Origin: Ornithinibacillus gellani
GTDB taxonomy: Bacteria; Bacillota; Bacilli; Bacillales; Amphibacillaceae
Reading direction: 5' to 3'
DNA length: 64,000 nt
Assembly (NCBI RefSeq): GCF_003730295.1
Contig: NZ_QTSZ01000008.1
Coordinates: 1 to 64,000 of the forward strand
The translations under genes were made by a program, and so were the position numbers. The stretch's first letter is position 1. Every line of letters starts with the position of its first letter. The notes beneath the pieces are model-generated. The model ran no database searches. It had not been told where the DNA came from and was given only the letters and a program-made list of their open reading frames with translations. This document shows positions 19,004-27,244 of this stretch, piece by piece.

Positions 19004-19043
19004 AAAGGAGCTTCAGTAAATTAATTTTTACTGGAACTCCTTT
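19004..19043. terminator. hairpin terminator downstream of gapB
   Basis: AAAGGAG..TTCAGTAAA / TTTACTGGAA..CTCCTTT (19004-19043) with one symmetric mismatch. The minus-strand tail is TTGTTG, the plus-strand tail ACATTTTTC. The region 18761-19142 holds no gene. Beyond this hairpin there is a GC-richer patch at 19052-19110 (see findings). Confidence 0.55.
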
Positions 19044-19142
19044 ACATTTTTCTGATCAGCCTCGTCGCTTCATCCATCTACTCCGCGTTCCACGAGCCTG
19101 CCTCGGCATATTAAATTAAAAGTTTAATTCACATACTTTATA

Positions 19143-20174
19143 TTAAGATATTTTGGCTTGTTCTTGATGAATGTGATTACCTATATACTTTGTCAAATCT
19201 ACAACTCTTGCGGAGTATCCCCATTCATTATCGTACCATGCAAGAACTTTAATTTTTGTCTCATCCATTACCATTGTTGACAATCCATCTATAATTGCAG
19301 AAAAAACGGTTGTGGTGTAATCAATGGATACAAGTGGGTCTTCACTATAAGATAGAATGCCCTTCATCTGATTCGCTGCTGCTTTTCGAAAGGCCTCATT
19401 CACTTGTTTTACTGTGACGGGCTGTTTAACATCAATTACCAAGTCAACCAAGGAAACATTAGGAGTTGGTACCCGTAATGCCATACCATGCAGCTTTCCC
19501 TGTAAATGTGGCATTACTTCTGCTAGTGCTTTTGCAGCTCCGGTTGATGTTGGAATAATGGATTGTGTACAGCCTCTAGCTCTTCGTAAATCCTTATGTG
19601 GATTGTCCAAATTCTTCTGATCATTGGTAAAGGCATGAACGGTCGTCATCAGACCATTTTCAACCGTAAAAGCATCATCTAAAACTTTTACAACAGGTGC
19701 TAAACAGTTTGTCGTACAAGAGGCATTCGAGACAATAACATCGTGATGGTCATCATAGTTATCTTCATTAACACCCATTACAATGGTTTGATCAACTTGT
19801 TTTCCAGGAGCTGTGATAATTACCTTTTTAGCACCAGCATCAATATGGGCCATAGCTGCATCTTTTGAATTAAACTTACCAGTAGCTTCAATTACGATAT
19901 CAATATCATATTTTTTCCATGGAAGTAAATGTGGTTCTCTTGAATTAACAATATCTACTTTCCTACCATTCACTTCCAAGCCTTTTGAAAGCGCTTTAAT
20001 TTCACCGTTAAAAACACCATGAACACTATCATACTTGATCAAATGGGCCAATGTTTCCGCTGGATAGCTTGCATTGATTGCCACAACCTCCAATTGATTG
20101 TCTAATGCTGCTTGGCGAAATACCATTCGACCAATTCTACCAAATCCATTAATAGCAATTCGGGTTTTTCTCAT
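19143..20174 (-). CDS. gapB: glyceraldehyde-3-phosphate dehydrogenase, gluconeogenic type
   Basis: 343 residues. Rossmann motif INGFGRIGRMVFR, catalytic Cys153 in SNASCTTNCLAPV, and NEWGYSARVVDLTKY. After the second strand it reads AINASYPAETLAHLIKYDS instead of the NAD-type Asp-containing sequence, as in B. subtilis GapB. This points to NADP preference and gluconeogenic use. AGGAGG precedes the ATG. Two CcpN-type operators lie in the promoter region, consistent with repression during glycolysis. It is adjacent to coaE-mutM-polA, as in B. subtilis. Confidence 0.93.
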   Translation of the reverse strand: MRKTRIAINGFGRIGRMVFRQAALDNQLEVVAINASYPAETLAHLIKYDSVHGVFNGEIKALSKGLEVNGRKVDIVNSREPHLLPWKKYDIDIVIEATGKFNSKDAAMAHIDAGAKKVIITAPGKQVDQTIVMGVNEDNYDDHHDVIVSNASCTTNCLAPVVKVLDDAFTVENGLMTTVHAFTNDQKNLDNPHKDLRRARGCTQSIIPTSTGAAKALAEVMPHLQGKLHGMALRVPTPNVSLVDLVIDVKQPVTVKQVNEAFRKAAANQMKGILSYSEDPLVSIDYTTTVFSAIIDGLSTMVMDETKIKVLAWYDNEWGYSARVVDLTKYIGNHIHQEQAKIS

Positions 20175-20189
20175 TCGTAGTCCTCCTAA

Positions 20190-20233
20190 TGTGTTATACT
20201 CTTACAACGAATTTCTGATTATAGTATAACACA
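20190..20233 (-). promoter_or_regulatory. paired CcpN operators at gapB
   Basis: TGTGTTATACT at 20190-20200 and its perfect inverted copy AGTATAACACA at 20223-20233, separated by 22 bp. Both fit the published CcpN consensus TRTGHYATAYW exactly. The outer copy overlaps a TATACT/TATAAT -10 region on the minus strand. In B. subtilis CcpN binds two sites at gapB and pckA and represses in glucose. Confidence 0.75.
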
Positions 20234-20310
20234 ATGAAAAAAGAATTGTATCTGAAATTTGATAATTAAATAAGATTATGTTTTCTGAATTAATGGACGA
20301 GCAAGATACG

Positions 20311-20346
20311 AAAAATCCAGTATACTAAGAACTGTACACTGGATTT
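20311..20346 (-). terminator. terminator after coaE
   Basis: AAATCCAGT..TAC / GTA..ACTGGATTT (20313-20346); on the minus strand TTTTT follows. It ends the polA-mutM-coaE operon. Confidence 0.75.
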
Positions 20347-20362
20347 ATAAAATAATTTAGTT

Positions 20363-20968
20363 TCAATGATTTACTTCCCATTGTTTCAATAAATGAAGCA
20401 ACTGTGTTTTCGTTTCGTTTATTGTACCGTCATTTTGTAGTACTGCATCCGCTAGTTTTACTTTATCCTGCAATGGCATTTGTGCGTTTATTCGATTCTT
20501 GGCTTCTTCCTCTGTAAATCCATTTCGTTCCTGAAGCCGCTGTAATTGCACAGATTCCGTTACTGCAACTACAACTATCCGATCTACAAAATGCGTCAAC
20601 TTACTTTCAAATAGTAGAGGAATGTCCAGTACAACACATGGCACTCCTTGTTGCACGCATTGGTCACGTTGTTCGAGCATTCGTTTTCTAACGGCTGGAT
20701 GGACAATTTCATTCAGCTGTTTTCGTTTTTCTTCATTTGTAAAAATAACATCACCAAGCTTTTTACGATTAATATTTTTTTGATCATCAGCTAATATATC
20801 TGTTCCAAACTGTTGTAAAATAGCTTCGTACGCATCTTCACCCGGTTCAACCACTTCCCGAGCTATAACATCAGCATCAATAACTGGAATGTTCAATTCC
20901 TTAAACATTGCCGCCACTGTACTCTTTCCACTGGCAATTCCACCGGTAAGACCGATAATCAATGTCAC
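20363..20968 (-). CDS. coaE: dephospho-CoA kinase
   Basis: 201 residues. P-loop GLTGGIASGKST at the N-terminus, DADVIAREV and the LID-region RINAQM. It carries out the last step of CoA biosynthesis, phosphorylating dephospho-CoA. The GTG at 20968 is preceded by AGGAG at 8 bp. ATG codons at 20974/20977 are too close to that site. It is downstream of mutM on the same strand. Confidence 0.93.
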   Translation of the reverse strand: MTLIIGLTGGIASGKSTVAAMFKELNIPVIDADVIAREVVEPGEDAYEAILQQFGTDILADDQKNINRKKLGDVIFTNEEKRKQLNEIVHPAVRKRMLEQRDQCVQQGVPCVVLDIPLLFESKLTHFVDRIVVVAVTESVQLQRLQERNGFTEEEAKNRINAQMPLQDKVKLADAVLQNDGTINETKTQLLHLLKQWEVNH

Positions 20969-21006
20969 GTTCATCACTCCTGGGTTACATATCTATCCTA
21001 TTCGGA

Positions 21007-21834
21007 CTACTGTTTTTGGCAGCCTGGACAAACATGTGTCCCTCTACCGCCAACTTTCATCTTAATAATTGTCCTGCCACAATTTTTACAGGCTGTATTT
21101 TCCTGCGCATACACATTAAGCTCTTGTTGAAACATACCCATCTCCCCTTGCCCATTGACATAGGAGCGAATCGTCGTTCCACCTTGTTTAACAGCATCCT
21201 TAAGTGTAGCAATCGCTTGTTTACGAATAGCAGCTATTTCTGCCTTGGTAAGCTTATTTGCATTTTTCAACGGATGGACACCTGCTTTAAATAATGTTTC
21301 ATCTACATAAATATTTCCAAGTCCGGCGACCACTGTCTGATCAAGCAAAACAGCTTTAATCACTCGATTGGTTCGTTTTATCTTTTCCGAAAAGTAATCT
21401 ATAGTAAATTCAGGATCAAATGGATCTGGCCCTAAATGATTCAATGGCTTTTCCTGGAAGAGCTGATTCTTTTCCAATACATGCATCGTGCCAAATTTCC
21501 GAACGTCATTGTATCTCAGCTCCTCACCTGTGGATAAAGCAAAGATTACATGCGTATGCTTGGGTATAGCTTCTACTTTTGGATGGACACTATATTTTCC
21601 TTCCATTCTAAGATGTGATACTAAATAATAATCATCTAATTCAAATAGTAAAAACTTTCCTTTACGTTTTATATCATGAATTGTTTGTCCATGTAACAGT
21701 AATTTGAATGCTTCTACATCATCAGGTTGCTTAATGATTTTTGGCCAAAAAACCTGTACATTTTCTATCGTTTTTCCGACAACAAATCGCTTTAACGTAT
21801 GACGTATCGTTTCTACCTCTGGTAATTCCGGCAT
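21007..21834 (-). CDS. mutM: formamidopyrimidine-DNA glycosylase
   Basis: 275 residues. N-terminal catalytic PELPEVETI (Pro2, Glu3), helix-two-turn-helix region (about 130-220) with VAGLGNIYVDETLF, and C-terminal zinc finger CKNCGRTI..CPGCQ. It excises 8-oxoguanine and formamidopyrimidine with AP lyase action. It lies 14 bp downstream of polA in a DNA-repair operon. Confidence 0.97.
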   Translation of the reverse strand: MPELPEVETIRHTLKRFVVGKTIENVQVFWPKIIKQPDDVEAFKLLLHGQTIHDIKRKGKFLLFELDDYYLVSHLRMEGKYSVHPKVEAIPKHTHVIFALSTGEELRYNDVRKFGTMHVLEKNQLFQEKPLNHLGPDPFDPEFTIDYFSEKIKRTNRVIKAVLLDQTVVAGLGNIYVDETLFKAGVHPLKNANKLTKAEIAAIRKQAIATLKDAVKQGGTTIRSYVNGQGEMGMFQQELNVYAQENTACKNCGRTIIKMKVGGRGTHVCPGCQKQ

Positions 21835-21848
21835 GCTTTCTTTTCCCC

Positions 21849-24491
21849 TTACTTTGCGTCAAACCAGCTTTCACCATATGCATAATCTACTTTTAATGGC
21901 ACATTTAAATCTACTGTATGTTCCATAATTGCTGGGACGATTTCTTTTAATTGTTCTATTTCTTCTTTCGGCGCTTCTAAAATTAATTCATCATGCACTT
22001 GTAATAAAATTCTTGCCTCAAGCTTTTCTTCTTTTAGTTTTGCATCAAGATCAATCATTGCCTTTTTGATGATATCTGCAGCACTGCCTTGGATCGGTGT
22101 ATTCATCGCTGTACGCTCTGCAAAACTACGCAAGTTAAAGTTCCTGCTCGTAATATCTGGCAAGTATCGTCTTCGATTCATCAAGGTCGTGACAAAGCCT
22201 TTATGCTTTGCTTCTTGAACAATGTCATCCATGTACTGTTTTACACCAGGATAACTATTAAAATAGCGTTCAATAAACTGCTTCGCTTCCTTCCGTGTAA
22301 TTCCAAGATTTTGGGATAGACCATAATCACTAATTCCATATACAATTCCAAAGTTTACTGCCTTTGCTGCTCGTCGCATCTGTCCATCTACAGCATCTTT
22401 TTCAACATGGAATACATCCATTGCTGTTTTCGTATGAATATCTTCATCCTCTTTAAATGCCGTGACAAGCTTCTCATCATTAGCAATGTGAGCCAGTACA
22501 CGAAGCTCGATTTGAGAATAATCAGCAGCAAACATTACCCATCCTGGTTCTGAAGGAATGAATGCCTGTCGAATTTTTCTTCCTTCTTCCAAACGGATTG
22601 GAATATTTTGCAGGTTGGGATCTATTGAGCTTAAACGTCCTGTTTGTGTCAAAGCTTGATTAAAGCGAGTGTGGATTTTTCCCGTTTCTTTATCAATCAC
22701 TTTCAGTAGCCCTTCAATATAGGTTGATTGTAGTTTTCCCAACTGACGATACAATAAAATCTTCGGGATAATTGGATGCTCCTTCTCAAGCTGTTCCAAT
22801 ACATCTGCTGCGGTGGAATAGCCTGTTTTTGTTTTCTTTATAACAGGAAGCCCCAACTTCTCAAATAAAATTGGTCCAAGCTGTTTTGGTGAATTCAAAT
22901 TAAACTCTTCTCCAGCTAACTCGTACACATCTTTTTGAATTTGAGCGAGTCGTGTTTTCAGATCATCTCCCATGGCATGGAGTTTTTCTGCATCGACTAA
23001 AACACCTTGATGCTCCATTACTCCCAATATTTGTGCCAATGGCATTTCAAGTTCCTTCAGTAATGCCGCTTGTTCATTATCTTGTAATTCCTCTTCTAAC
23101 CGATCTGATAGTTGTAATAGGAGTAATGTTTTCCTTGCAATATGTTCTGCAAGTATAGCCTGTTCTGGCACCTTCCGTTTTGCACCTTTTCCATAAACTT
23201 CTTCATCATAAAGCGCCTGTTCCCCACCATGTCGCTTTGCAATTGCCGGAATGCTGTGATTATTATCGGCTGGATTCAATAAATACGATGCAAGCAATAA
23301 ATCAAATACGACACCATTTAATTCAATTCCTTGATTCAACAAGCTAACCGATGCCTGTTTCGCATCAAACACCCGTTTACGTTTATGCGCGTCTGCTGCC
23401 CATTCACGAAATAGTGTAGAGCCTGTAGCAACATCTGTTGGAATGAAATAGGTCTTTTTGCCGTCTGATAAACCAATTCCTTCAATCGGAGCTTGATGAT
23501 AATTATCTGTTAGCATTTCAATAAAAAGTGCCCCTTCTTCCGGCAGCATGTCCGCAGTAATTTCATCTACAACACGAAACGATATTTCCGATAATTCTTC
23601 ATTCATCGCATCGATATCACCCGCATCATCGGCTATGCGATTCAGCAGTGATTGGAAGCCAAGATCTTTTAAAATTGTGCTTACTTTCTGATCCTCATAG
23701 CCAGAAAATGTAAGGTCTTCCAGGCCAATTTGAATTGGGGATTCACAATTGATCGTTGCCAATTCCTTACTCATAAATGCATCATCTTTATAAGTTTCCA
23801 GATTCTCTTTTAGTTTTTTACCGCTAATATCTTCCACATGTGCATATACTTCATTTAATGTTTTATACTGTTTAAGTAATTTAATGGCCGTCTTTTCCCC
23901 GATACCAGGCACGCCAGGAATATTATCGGAGCTATCTCCCATTAATGCCTTCATATCAATGATTTGATCTGGATTGATTTCCATTTTGGATTGCAAATAT
24001 GCTGGTGTGTAAGCTTCGATTTCACTTATTCCTTTTTTGGTAACGTGAACTGTGACATGATCAGTAACGAGCTGCAGCAAATCCTTGTCACCTGAAATGA
24101 CGGTAATATCCCATTTCTTTTCGTCTCCTTGTTTTGCTAACGTACCAATAATATCATCTGCTTCATATTGATCCAGTTCGTAGCGTGAAATATCAAATGC
24201 ATCTAAAAGCTCCCGTACAAGCGGAAACTGTTCTGATAATTCTGGTGGTGTTTTTTGTCTTCCGCCTTTATAATCCTGATAAGTCTTGTGACGAAAGGTT
24301 GTTTTACCTGCATCAAATGCCACGAGCATATGGGTTGGCTTTTCCTCCTCTAAAATCCGCAATAACATAGTAGTAAAGCCATAAACTGCATTCGTGAATA
24401 CACCCTTATCATTATTTAATAAAGGTAATGCAAAAAATGCCCGGTATATAATACTATTACCATCGATTAATACCAACTTTTGTTTAGACAA
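21849..24491 (-). CDS. polA: DNA polymerase I
   Basis: 880 residues from TTG at 24491, which follows AGGGAGG by 8 bp and yields (M)SKQKLVLIDGNSIIYRAFFA, the usual N-terminus and length. An ATG at 24515 would include the ribosome site in the protein. A 5' nuclease domain (about 1-290) is followed by a degenerate 3'-5' exonuclease-like domain and the polymerase domain with DYSQIELRVLAH, RRAAKAVNFGIVYG and QVHDELILE. The first exonuclease motif reads LFIEMLTDNY instead of DxE, so proofreading is probably lost, as in other Bacillus PolA. Confidence 0.95.
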   Translation of the reverse strand: MSKQKLVLIDGNSIIYRAFFALPLLNNDKGVFTNAVYGFTTMLLRILEEEKPTHMLVAFDAGKTTFRHKTYQDYKGGRQKTPPELSEQFPLVRELLDAFDISRYELDQYEADDIIGTLAKQGDEKKWDITVISGDKDLLQLVTDHVTVHVTKKGISEIEAYTPAYLQSKMEINPDQIIDMKALMGDSSDNIPGVPGIGEKTAIKLLKQYKTLNEVYAHVEDISGKKLKENLETYKDDAFMSKELATINCESPIQIGLEDLTFSGYEDQKVSTILKDLGFQSLLNRIADDAGDIDAMNEELSEISFRVVDEITADMLPEEGALFIEMLTDNYHQAPIEGIGLSDGKKTYFIPTDVATGSTLFREWAADAHKRKRVFDAKQASVSLLNQGIELNGVVFDLLLASYLLNPADNNHSIPAIAKRHGGEQALYDEEVYGKGAKRKVPEQAILAEHIARKTLLLLQLSDRLEEELQDNEQAALLKELEMPLAQILGVMEHQGVLVDAEKLHAMGDDLKTRLAQIQKDVYELAGEEFNLNSPKQLGPILFEKLGLPVIKKTKTGYSTAADVLEQLEKEHPIIPKILLYRQLGKLQSTYIEGLLKVIDKETGKIHTRFNQALTQTGRLSSIDPNLQNIPIRLEEGRKIRQAFIPSEPGWVMFAADYSQIELRVLAHIANDEKLVTAFKEDEDIHTKTAMDVFHVEKDAVDGQMRRAAKAVNFGIVYGISDYGLSQNLGITRKEAKQFIERYFNSYPGVKQYMDDIVQEAKHKGFVTTLMNRRRYLPDITSRNFNLRSFAERTAMNTPIQGSAADIIKKAMIDLDAKLKEEKLEARILLQVHDELILEAPKEEIEQLKEIVPAIMEHTVDLNVPLKVDYAYGESWFDAK

Positions 24492-24574
24492 TGAATCGTC
24501 CTCCCTATTCATCAAGCTTCTTATATTTTAGCATGATTTATACCTAGATGACATGGCAAGCAACTCTTAGCCCA

Positions 24575-24694
24575 TTATCGTCTTTTTCGTAATGATGCTA
24601 CTTCATCCTCTAATTGGCGAATTCGTTTCTGGAAGTTCATTGTAATTGGTAAATAAGCGATTACAATAATAATGATTGTGACAACATCAATCAT
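24575..24694 (-). CDS. 39-residue single-helix membrane protein
   Basis: An AAGGAGG site 7 bp upstream of ATG (24692-24694) opens a frame of 39 codons ending TAA at 24575-24577. One hydrophobic helix comes first (VVTIIIIVIAYLPI, about residues 4-17), then a short charged coil, RIRQLEDEVASLRKRR. The ideal ribosome site and membrane-plus-heptad layout make it a credible gene. It lies between phoR and polA on the same strand. Function unknown. Confidence 0.6.
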   Translation of the reverse strand: MIDVVTIIIIVIAYLPITMNFQKRIRQLEDEVASLRKRR

Positions 24695-24814
24695 GCACGT
24701 TCCTCCTTATCCTATTCCATTCGATTTACAGTAATATTATCATTTCCAATGATAAAAGTCTGTTTGATACTTGTTCTAGCTACATTGAATTATATTGATT
24801 CTAACCTAAAAATG

Positions 24815-24850
24815 CCCTGAAAGTTAGCTGCCGCATACTAACCTTCAGGG
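24815..24850 (-). terminator. terminator of phoPR
   Basis: CCCTGAAAGTTAG / CTAACCTTCAGGG (24815-24827, 24838-24850) with one mismatch, followed on the minus strand by CATTTTTAG. It lies downstream of the repeat copy, so the phoPR transcript should include that repeat. Confidence 0.75.
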
Positions 24851-24886
24851 TTATAGATTTTAATAAAGATATTTTTCACTGTTTTC

Positions 24887-25043
24887 CACCGATTAACTGA
24901 CTGTAAGTCTCCCACGTCATGAGTTTTTGTTGATAGCAAGAATGGTAAGTGGGGGGAGCAACAGCCAGTAAAGGCCTGATTGGTTCAACTAACAATCAGT
25001 GGAGGAAGGGCAAAAACCTCCACCGATTGAGGTTTCACTTTAT
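24887..25043 (-). repeat. fifth, dispersed copy of the 157-bp structured repeat
   Basis: Exactly 157 bp in the opposite orientation to the array at 50027-50653. The unit's first bases (ATAAAG) overlap the phoR stop codon (25040-25042). A 44-base core at 24959-25002 is identical to that of array unit 1 at 50069-50112. Both predicted hairpins are kept despite substitutions elsewhere. It is transcribed as the 3' untranslated region of phoR. Confidence 0.9.
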
Positions 25044-26416
25044 TTACGATTGGGATGTTTCGGCAGCATTACTTGAAAACTTGTTCCTTCATCAACATCA
25101 CTTTCAACACGAATATTGCCACCATGAACTTCGACAATATGCTTCACAATAGCAAGACCTAATCCGGTACCTCCTGTATTTCTACTTCTCGCTTTGTCAA
25201 CCCGATAAAAACGTTCGAAGATTCTTGGTAAATCTTCTTCTGCAATACCAATTCCAGTGTCCTTTACCTCAAAAGAGATGTGTTCTTGATTGGAGAACAC
25301 ACGCAAACGAACAGTTCCTTTCTCAGGTGTATAACTAATCGCATTAACGAGTAAATTTTTTAGCACTTGTTTCATCTTTTCCCGATCGGTATACCAGCTA
25401 ATATTCTCCTCTACTTCACAGATAAAATTAATCTGTTTATGATCTGCAAGATGTTGGATGACAGGCACAATAGAATCCAGAAGCTCCGAAAGCTTTAATT
25501 GCTCGACATTTAAATGGTAGTCTGCATGCTCCAGCTTGGATAAGGTTAATAAATCATCAATTAAAACCCGTAAATGCTTACTTTCCGTGTATATGATTTC
25601 TAAAAAGCGTCGTTTAGTTTCTTCATCAGTATCGTCCTCTAACAAGGTTTCGGCAAAGCCCATAATAGAAGTAACAGGTGTTTTTAACTCATGAGACACA
25701 TTAGCAACAAAGTCCTTTCGCATCAGCTCTAACCGTTTATATTCGGTAATATCATAAAATACGAGCACTGCTCCCTTTAATATATTTTTTTCATTAAAAA
25801 CAGGTGCACCAACAATTTCAAAATGACGTTGATCACCAGCAGTTTGCAGTGTAAAATGATCCTTCATATTTTTTTCGTATAGAAATATTCGCTGTACAGT
25901 TTCATGAATGGCACTCGTTTCCATGACTTCATAATATAAATAGCCCACATAATCATTCATCGTATCGCCAAATAACTGCGTGAACTTTCGATTGACAAGA
26001 TGGATATACCCTTTCTCATCGATTAAAGCAAGACCGCTATCGATATTATTAATGACTGTCAATAATTGTTTTGCTTTTACCTCTTCCTGGATAGAAAATT
26101 CACTCAGGCTTCTTGCCAGCATATTTATTTTGTTCCCAAGATCTGTGATACTTCCTTGCGCTGGATGATGGACACGCGCACGGTAATTACCTTTTACCAG
26201 TTCATCCACCGTGTGAACAGATTTTTGGATTGGATGTATATAATGATGATATACATGAGACATGACAAGAATTAATATAATAAATTCAATACATTGTAAT
26301 GCAATTAAAAAGATGTAGTTCTCTGTTAATAAACCATGAATAATTCCTGTCCCACCAACAAGTAGTAAAATAATCAAGGTATAGGATGAAAGTGGTTTTG
26401 AAAATAATGGCTTCAT
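25040..26416 (-). CDS. phoR: phosphate-regulon sensor histidine kinase PhoR, without extracytoplasmic domain
   Basis: 458 residues. Two membrane helices (about 12-29 and 35-54) are joined by only about five residues. HAMP (about 55-108), PAS (about 115-215) and HisKA with His242 in VANVSHELKTPVTSIMG follow, then HATPase_c with N-box NLLVNAISYTP, DTGIGI and GGTGLGLAIVKH. Typical B. subtilis PhoR (about 579 residues) has a ~120-residue outer domain between the helices; it is missing here. The stop overlaps a repeat unit. Its start overlaps the phoP stop by 4 bp. Confidence 0.9.
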   Translation of the reverse strand: MKPLFSKPLSSYTLIILLLVGGTGIIHGLLTENYIFLIALQCIEFIILILVMSHVYHHYIHPIQKSVHTVDELVKGNYRARVHHPAQGSITDLGNKINMLARSLSEFSIQEEVKAKQLLTVINNIDSGLALIDEKGYIHLVNRKFTQLFGDTMNDYVGYLYYEVMETSAIHETVQRIFLYEKNMKDHFTLQTAGDQRHFEIVGAPVFNEKNILKGAVLVFYDITEYKRLELMRKDFVANVSHELKTPVTSIMGFAETLLEDDTDEETKRRFLEIIYTESKHLRVLIDDLLTLSKLEHADYHLNVEQLKLSELLDSIVPVIQHLADHKQINFICEVEENISWYTDREKMKQVLKNLLVNAISYTPEKGTVRLRVFSNQEHISFEVKDTGIGIAEEDLPRIFERFYRVDKARSRNTGGTGLGLAIVKHIVEVHGGNIRVESDVDEGTSFQVMLPKHPNRK

Positions 26417-27111
26417 AATGATTTAGGCTCCCCAAGCTTATAACCTAAGCCTCGTATCGTTTTAATATATTGCGGGCGTCTTGAATCATTCTCAATCTTC
26501 TCACGTAAATGGCTAATATGAACATCTACTATTCGAGAATCTCCTACAAAATCATAATTCCATACTGCAAGCAAAAGCTGGTCTCTGGAAAGCACTTTTT
26601 CTTTATGGCGTGCCAAATACATGAGTAATTCAAATTCTTTTCTCGTAAAGCTTAGTTCTTCTCCATTTAACTTTGCTTCATATTTTTCCGGATAAATGTA
26701 TAATTCACCTATTTTCAAAACAGATTCCGTCGTTTCTTTTACCAGATTTACCCTTCTTAGAATAGCCTTCACACGTGCAAGGACCTCTTTAGGGCTAAAT
26801 GGCTTGGTTAAATAATCATCTGCACCTATTTCCAAGCCGGCTATCTTATCTACCATATCATCCTTCGCTGTCAAAATGATAATTGGAGTATGTACATTAC
26901 TCTCCCGCAAATAATGACATACCTCCATGCCATCCATTTCAGGTAACATTAAATCGAGTAAAATTAAATCATATTCCTGTTCGAGTGTCTTTTGAACAGC
27001 CTCCTTGCCATCATAAGCAGCATCCGTTTGAAAACCTGCCTTTTCTAAATTATAGGTCAATAGCGTTACAATCGATGCTTCATCATCTACAACAAGTATC
27101 TTCTGTCCCAT
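26413..27111 (-). CDS. phoP: phosphate-regulon response regulator PhoP
   Basis: 232 residues. Receiver domain with DDE acidic pocket, phospho-acceptor Asp53 in LLDLMLPEMDG, Thr and Lys in ILTAKDD and YLTKPF. OmpR-type winged helix C-terminal with RIVDVHISHLREKIE and IKTIRGLGYKL. The ATG at 27111 follows AGAGGG. Upstream codons are open but unsupported. It is co-transcribed with phoR. Expected to control phosphate-starvation genes and wall teichoic acid metabolism. Confidence 0.94.
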   Translation of the reverse strand: MGQKILVVDDEASIVTLLTYNLEKAGFQTDAAYDGKEAVQKTLEQEYDLILLDLMLPEMDGMEVCHYLRESNVHTPIIILTAKDDMVDKIAGLEIGADDYLTKPFSPKEVLARVKAILRRVNLVKETTESVLKIGELYIYPEKYEAKLNGEELSFTRKEFELLMYLARHKEKVLSRDQLLLAVWNYDFVGDSRIVDVHISHLREKIENDSRRPQYIKTIRGLGYKLGEPKSL

Positions 27112-27183
27112 TTCATACCCTCTATTCCTATTCCGTATTTGTCTTCTAATCTTATAGTACAATGAACAGTTTATGAAAGAAAT

Positions 27184-27227
27184 AAAAATAGCTGATTGTA
27201 AAATTAATTTTACATTCAGCTATTTTT
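27184..27227 (-). terminator. terminator after the MaoC gene
   Basis: AAAAATAGCTGA..GTAAAAT / ATTTTAC..TCAGCTATTTTT, a long AT-rich interrupted palindrome flanked by T-rich sequence on both strands. It lies between the MaoC gene and phoP. Confidence 0.7.
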
Positions 27228-27244
27228 ATAGAAGGTATCAAGTT

